NCBI GenBank assembly: GCA_030049565.1
Contig: JASIKQ010000646.1
Coordinates: 1-8,009 of the forward strand
DNA: 8,009 nt
Direction of reading: 5' to 3'
Source: Candidatus Sulfotelmatobacter sp.
GTDB taxonomy: Bacteria; Acidobacteriota; Terriglobia; Terriglobales; Acidobacteriaceae
The translations under genes were made by a program, and so were the position numbers. The notes below the pieces were generated by a model, which saw nothing but the letters and a program-made list of their open reading frames with translations, ran no database searches and was not told the DNA's origin. Shown one piece after another: positions 5,886 through 8,009 of the stretch (positions are counted from its first letter, which is position 1; the number at the start of each line of letters is the position of its first letter).

Positions 5886-8009
5886 ATGGGTATGGGCCGT
5901 GGGAAGGAAAGTTCAGCGGGCGCAACGAGGAATCGAGCAGGCTCTCTACGCGTGAGCCTTTTTCTCTTTGCGGCGATTTTCGCCTTGCTGGCAGCAGCTG
6001 CGGTTTTGCTGTCCGGTTTGCGCCGGCATGCTCAGCAGGCGGTGGCGCAGGCGCCCGCGTTGCCCTTTTCCGGCATCCTCCGGTCTTCCGTGCATCCAGC
6101 CTCACTGCGTTCGAATCAGTTAGAAGCTCTGCGTTCCAATCGCAATGCCCCCTCCGTTCTCGATCAATTGCCGCTCATCTTTGAAGCGAACCAAGGCCAG
6201 GCGGATCCGAATGTAAAATTCCTCGCGCGCGGCGCAGGGTATGGATTGTTTCTCGATTCCGCCGGAGCTACGCTTTCCTTGCAAACCGCGACGTCATCCA
6301 GGAAGCAAGTAGCCGAGCGCTGGGTGCGCATGAAATTGGTGGGCGCCAACCCGGCCGTGGTCACCTCCGGGACCAACCCGCTCCCCGGTAAGACGAATTA
6401 CATTTTGGGCAATGATCCGCAGAAGTGGCATAGCGGCATTCCGCAGTTTGCAGGCGTTCGCTACGCCAGCGTTTATCCTGGAATCGATCTTCTCTTTTAT
6501 GGAAATCAGGGCCATCTGGAATACGACTTCCGCGTTGCCCCCGGCGGCAATCCGGCGCAAGCCGAGCTTGCCTTTGAAGGCGCAAGCAAGCTCGAACTGC
6601 GCAACGGTGACTTGATTTTTACCGGCGATCGCGACGGAGGCCTGCGCCTCCAGGCTCCGCAGATTTACCAGCGTTATGGAGACCGTCGCCAGCCCGTCTC
6701 CGGACGCTTCGTCATCCGCGGCGGGAACCGCGTGGGTTTAGAACTCGGTGCGTACGATCACCGCCGCGAGTTGATCATCGATCCGATCCTCACCTTCTCC
6801 ACATATTTCGGCGGGAATGGGACGGAAACCTCACCATCGGTAGCGGTTAACGGCGATGGATTTATCTACGTCGTCGGTTCGACCACGGTTGGCACCGGCT
6901 TCCCGACAACAACTGTGTCGACGACGATCGGCTCCGCGGCCCATGTGTTCGTCGCCAAGATCAATCCCACCGGCCCGGCAGTCGTCTACCTGACATTTCT
7001 CGGCGGCAACGGAACCGACACCAGCATCGGCATCGGCGTCGACGCCAAAGGGTTTGCCTACATCGCCGGCAACACGACCTCGTCCAACTTCCCGACCAGC
7101 CCGACCAGCGTTTTAGCTTATCAGCAGAGTCCGGCGACCAAGGGATCGCAATGCTCCGGCATTACTTGCGACTCGATCTTTGTCAGCGTGCTGGACAACG
7201 CCGGATCGGCGCTCTTTTATTCCTCCTATCTGTCCGGTAACGGCAACGATGTCGCCAGCGGCATGGCAATCGACCTCAACGGCAACATCTATGTAACGGG
7301 CACCACGACGTCAAACGACGCGCCCAGTCTCACTGTCGCCTTTCCTGCGACGCTGACGCCGGTGCCGTTTCAAGTTGCACCCGACACCGGTTCGAGCATT
7401 CAGTTCTTTGTGACCAAGGTAGACACCAGCATTCCGGGCACATCGGGAATCGCCTACTCGACCTATTTCGGTGGCGCCACGCCGCCGGGCGCGGTTGCGG
7501 TAGGCGGCGGCATCACCGCCGATACCATCGGCAACATCTACTTCAGCGGGACCACGAATTTTTACAACAGCGGTCTGGGGCCGTACGGCGACAGCAACCA
7601 GCCGGGCACAGATTTTCCCATCCTGAACGCGTATCAGCCCTGTCTCGACACTCCGCCTCCGCTCACGCTGCCAATTACATCTCCGTGTACCGCTCCGGCC
7701 AGCCCGTATCCAACCGACGCTTTCATGGCCAAGATCGATCCCAATGTGGCCGCCGGTGCACAACTTCAGTTCTCCACATACTTGGGCGCCCAGCAGGACG
7801 ATTCAAGTACAGGCATTGCGATCGACGCGGGCGCGGCCAATGTTTATCTGGTTGGAACAACCAACTCGCCAACCTACTCCACAGCGACTCCCCCGGTAGG
7901 GTTCAACTTTCCTCCAGGCAGCCTGCCGTACCAACCGTGCCTGAATGAGGGATTGACGGTTACGACGCCACCGCCGTCGTCGTGCCCGACGACCAACTCC
8001 AACACCGAT
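5886..8009 (+). CDS. SBBP-repeat beta-propeller surface/secreted protein (3' end outside window)
   Basis: The frame is open from ATG 5886 to the window edge (708 codons, no stop). A basic N-terminus is followed by one hydrophobic segment (about residues 23-45), either a signal anchor or a long signal peptide, so the bulk lies outside the cytoplasm. Residues about 95-300 form the N-terminal domain usually found before SBBP repeats (LPLIFEANQGQ at 95-105, then NVKFLARGAGYGLFL; IDPILTFSTYFGG closes it). SBBP beta-propeller blades follow, with YSTYLGG-like openings at about 304, 368, 445, 524 and 629, each with a GIAVD.xGNxYVTG-like strand and most with a TTxSxxFP turn. Cys pairs sit between blades (423/428, 586/601, 685/700). 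Such proteins are abundant in Acidobacteria. Their function is mostly unknown; adhesion or scaffolding is inference. Typical relatives continue well beyond 708 residues. Confidence 0.88.
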   Translation, partial: MGMGRGKESSAGATRNRAGSLRVSLFLFAAIFALLAAAAVLLSGLRRHAQQAVAQAPALPFSGILRSSVHPASLRSNQLEALRSNRNAPSVLDQLPLIFEANQGQADPNVKFLARGAGYGLFLDSAGATLSLQTATSSRKQVAERWVRMKLVGANPAVVTSGTNPLPGKTNYILGNDPQKWHSGIPQFAGVRYASVYPGIDLLFYGNQGHLEYDFRVAPGGNPAQAELAFEGASKLELRNGDLIFTGDRDGGLRLQAPQIYQRYGDRRQPVSGRFVIRGGNRVGLELGAYDHRRELIIDPILTFSTYFGGNGTETSPSVAVNGDGFIYVVGSTTVGTGFPTTTVSTTIGSAAHVFVAKINPTGPAVVYLTFLGGNGTDTSIGIGVDAKGFAYIAGNTTSSNFPTSPTSVLAYQQSPATKGSQCSGITCDSIFVSVLDNAGSALFYSSYLSGNGNDVASGMAIDLNGNIYVTGTTTSNDAPSLTVAFPATLTPVPFQVAPDTGSSIQFFVTKVDTSIPGTSGIAYSTYFGGATPPGAVAVGGGITADTIGNIYFSGTTNFYNSGLGPYGDSNQPGTDFPILNAYQPCLDTPPPLTLPITSPCTAPASPYPTDAFMAKIDPNVAAGAQLQFSTYLGAQQDDSSTGIAIDAGAANVYLVGTTNSPTYSTATPPVGFNFPPGSLPYQPCLNEGLTVTTPPPSSCPTTNSNTD

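Noticed and set aside
5762..6184. 140-codon plus-strand frame overlapping the start of the propeller gene
   Set aside because: Out of frame with the clear signal-anchor and N-terminal domain of the SBBP protein, which has the GGAGGA ribosome site.

Overview
The window most likely comes from an acidobacterium (Acidobacteriota, Terriglobia-like). This is inferred from three things: moderately GC-rich coding sequence, a large secreted SBBP-repeat (beta-propeller) protein of a type that is abundant in that phylum, and a System I cytochrome c maturation cluster beside a single-domain PilZ protein. No rRNA, tRNA, transposase or CRISPR array was seen.

Layout: 72-548 (+) encodes the haem chaperone CcmE. 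After a 337-base gap, 886-2181 (+) encodes an exported right-handed beta-helix protein. A GC-rich hairpin (2198-2225) lies just after it, followed by a compact cluster: ccmA (2368-3066), ccmB (3063-3737), a structured GC-rich palindromic spacer (3741-3839), ccmC (3833-4753) and a very small ccmD (4750-4875). ccmA/ccmB and ccmC/ccmD each overlap as ATGA, which suggests translational coupling. A convergent gene (4968-5360, -) encodes a PilZ domain. After about 525 bases with no convincing gene, 5886 to the window end (+) encodes the first 708 residues of an SBBP-repeat beta-propeller protein that runs off the right edge.

How the genes work together: CcmA (ATPase) and CcmB (membrane partner) power release of haem-loaded CcmE. 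CcmC, with CcmD, loads haem onto CcmE outside the cytoplasmic membrane. CcmE then carries haem to a CcmF-type synthase, which is not in this window. The beta-helix gene splits the ccm set and has no obvious role in it.

The most notable observations concern the haem machinery. CcmE carries Cys in place of the usual haem-binding His (C125-x3-Y129), the hallmark of the variant 'System I*'. CcmC appears to have two extra membrane helices and an altered tryptophan-rich (WWD) motif. The haem-loading step may therefore be unusual in two partner proteins at once. Secondary observations are two minus-strand coding-like stretches in gaps, the ccmB-ccmC spacer element, and paired-cysteine loops with identical spacing in the propeller protein.
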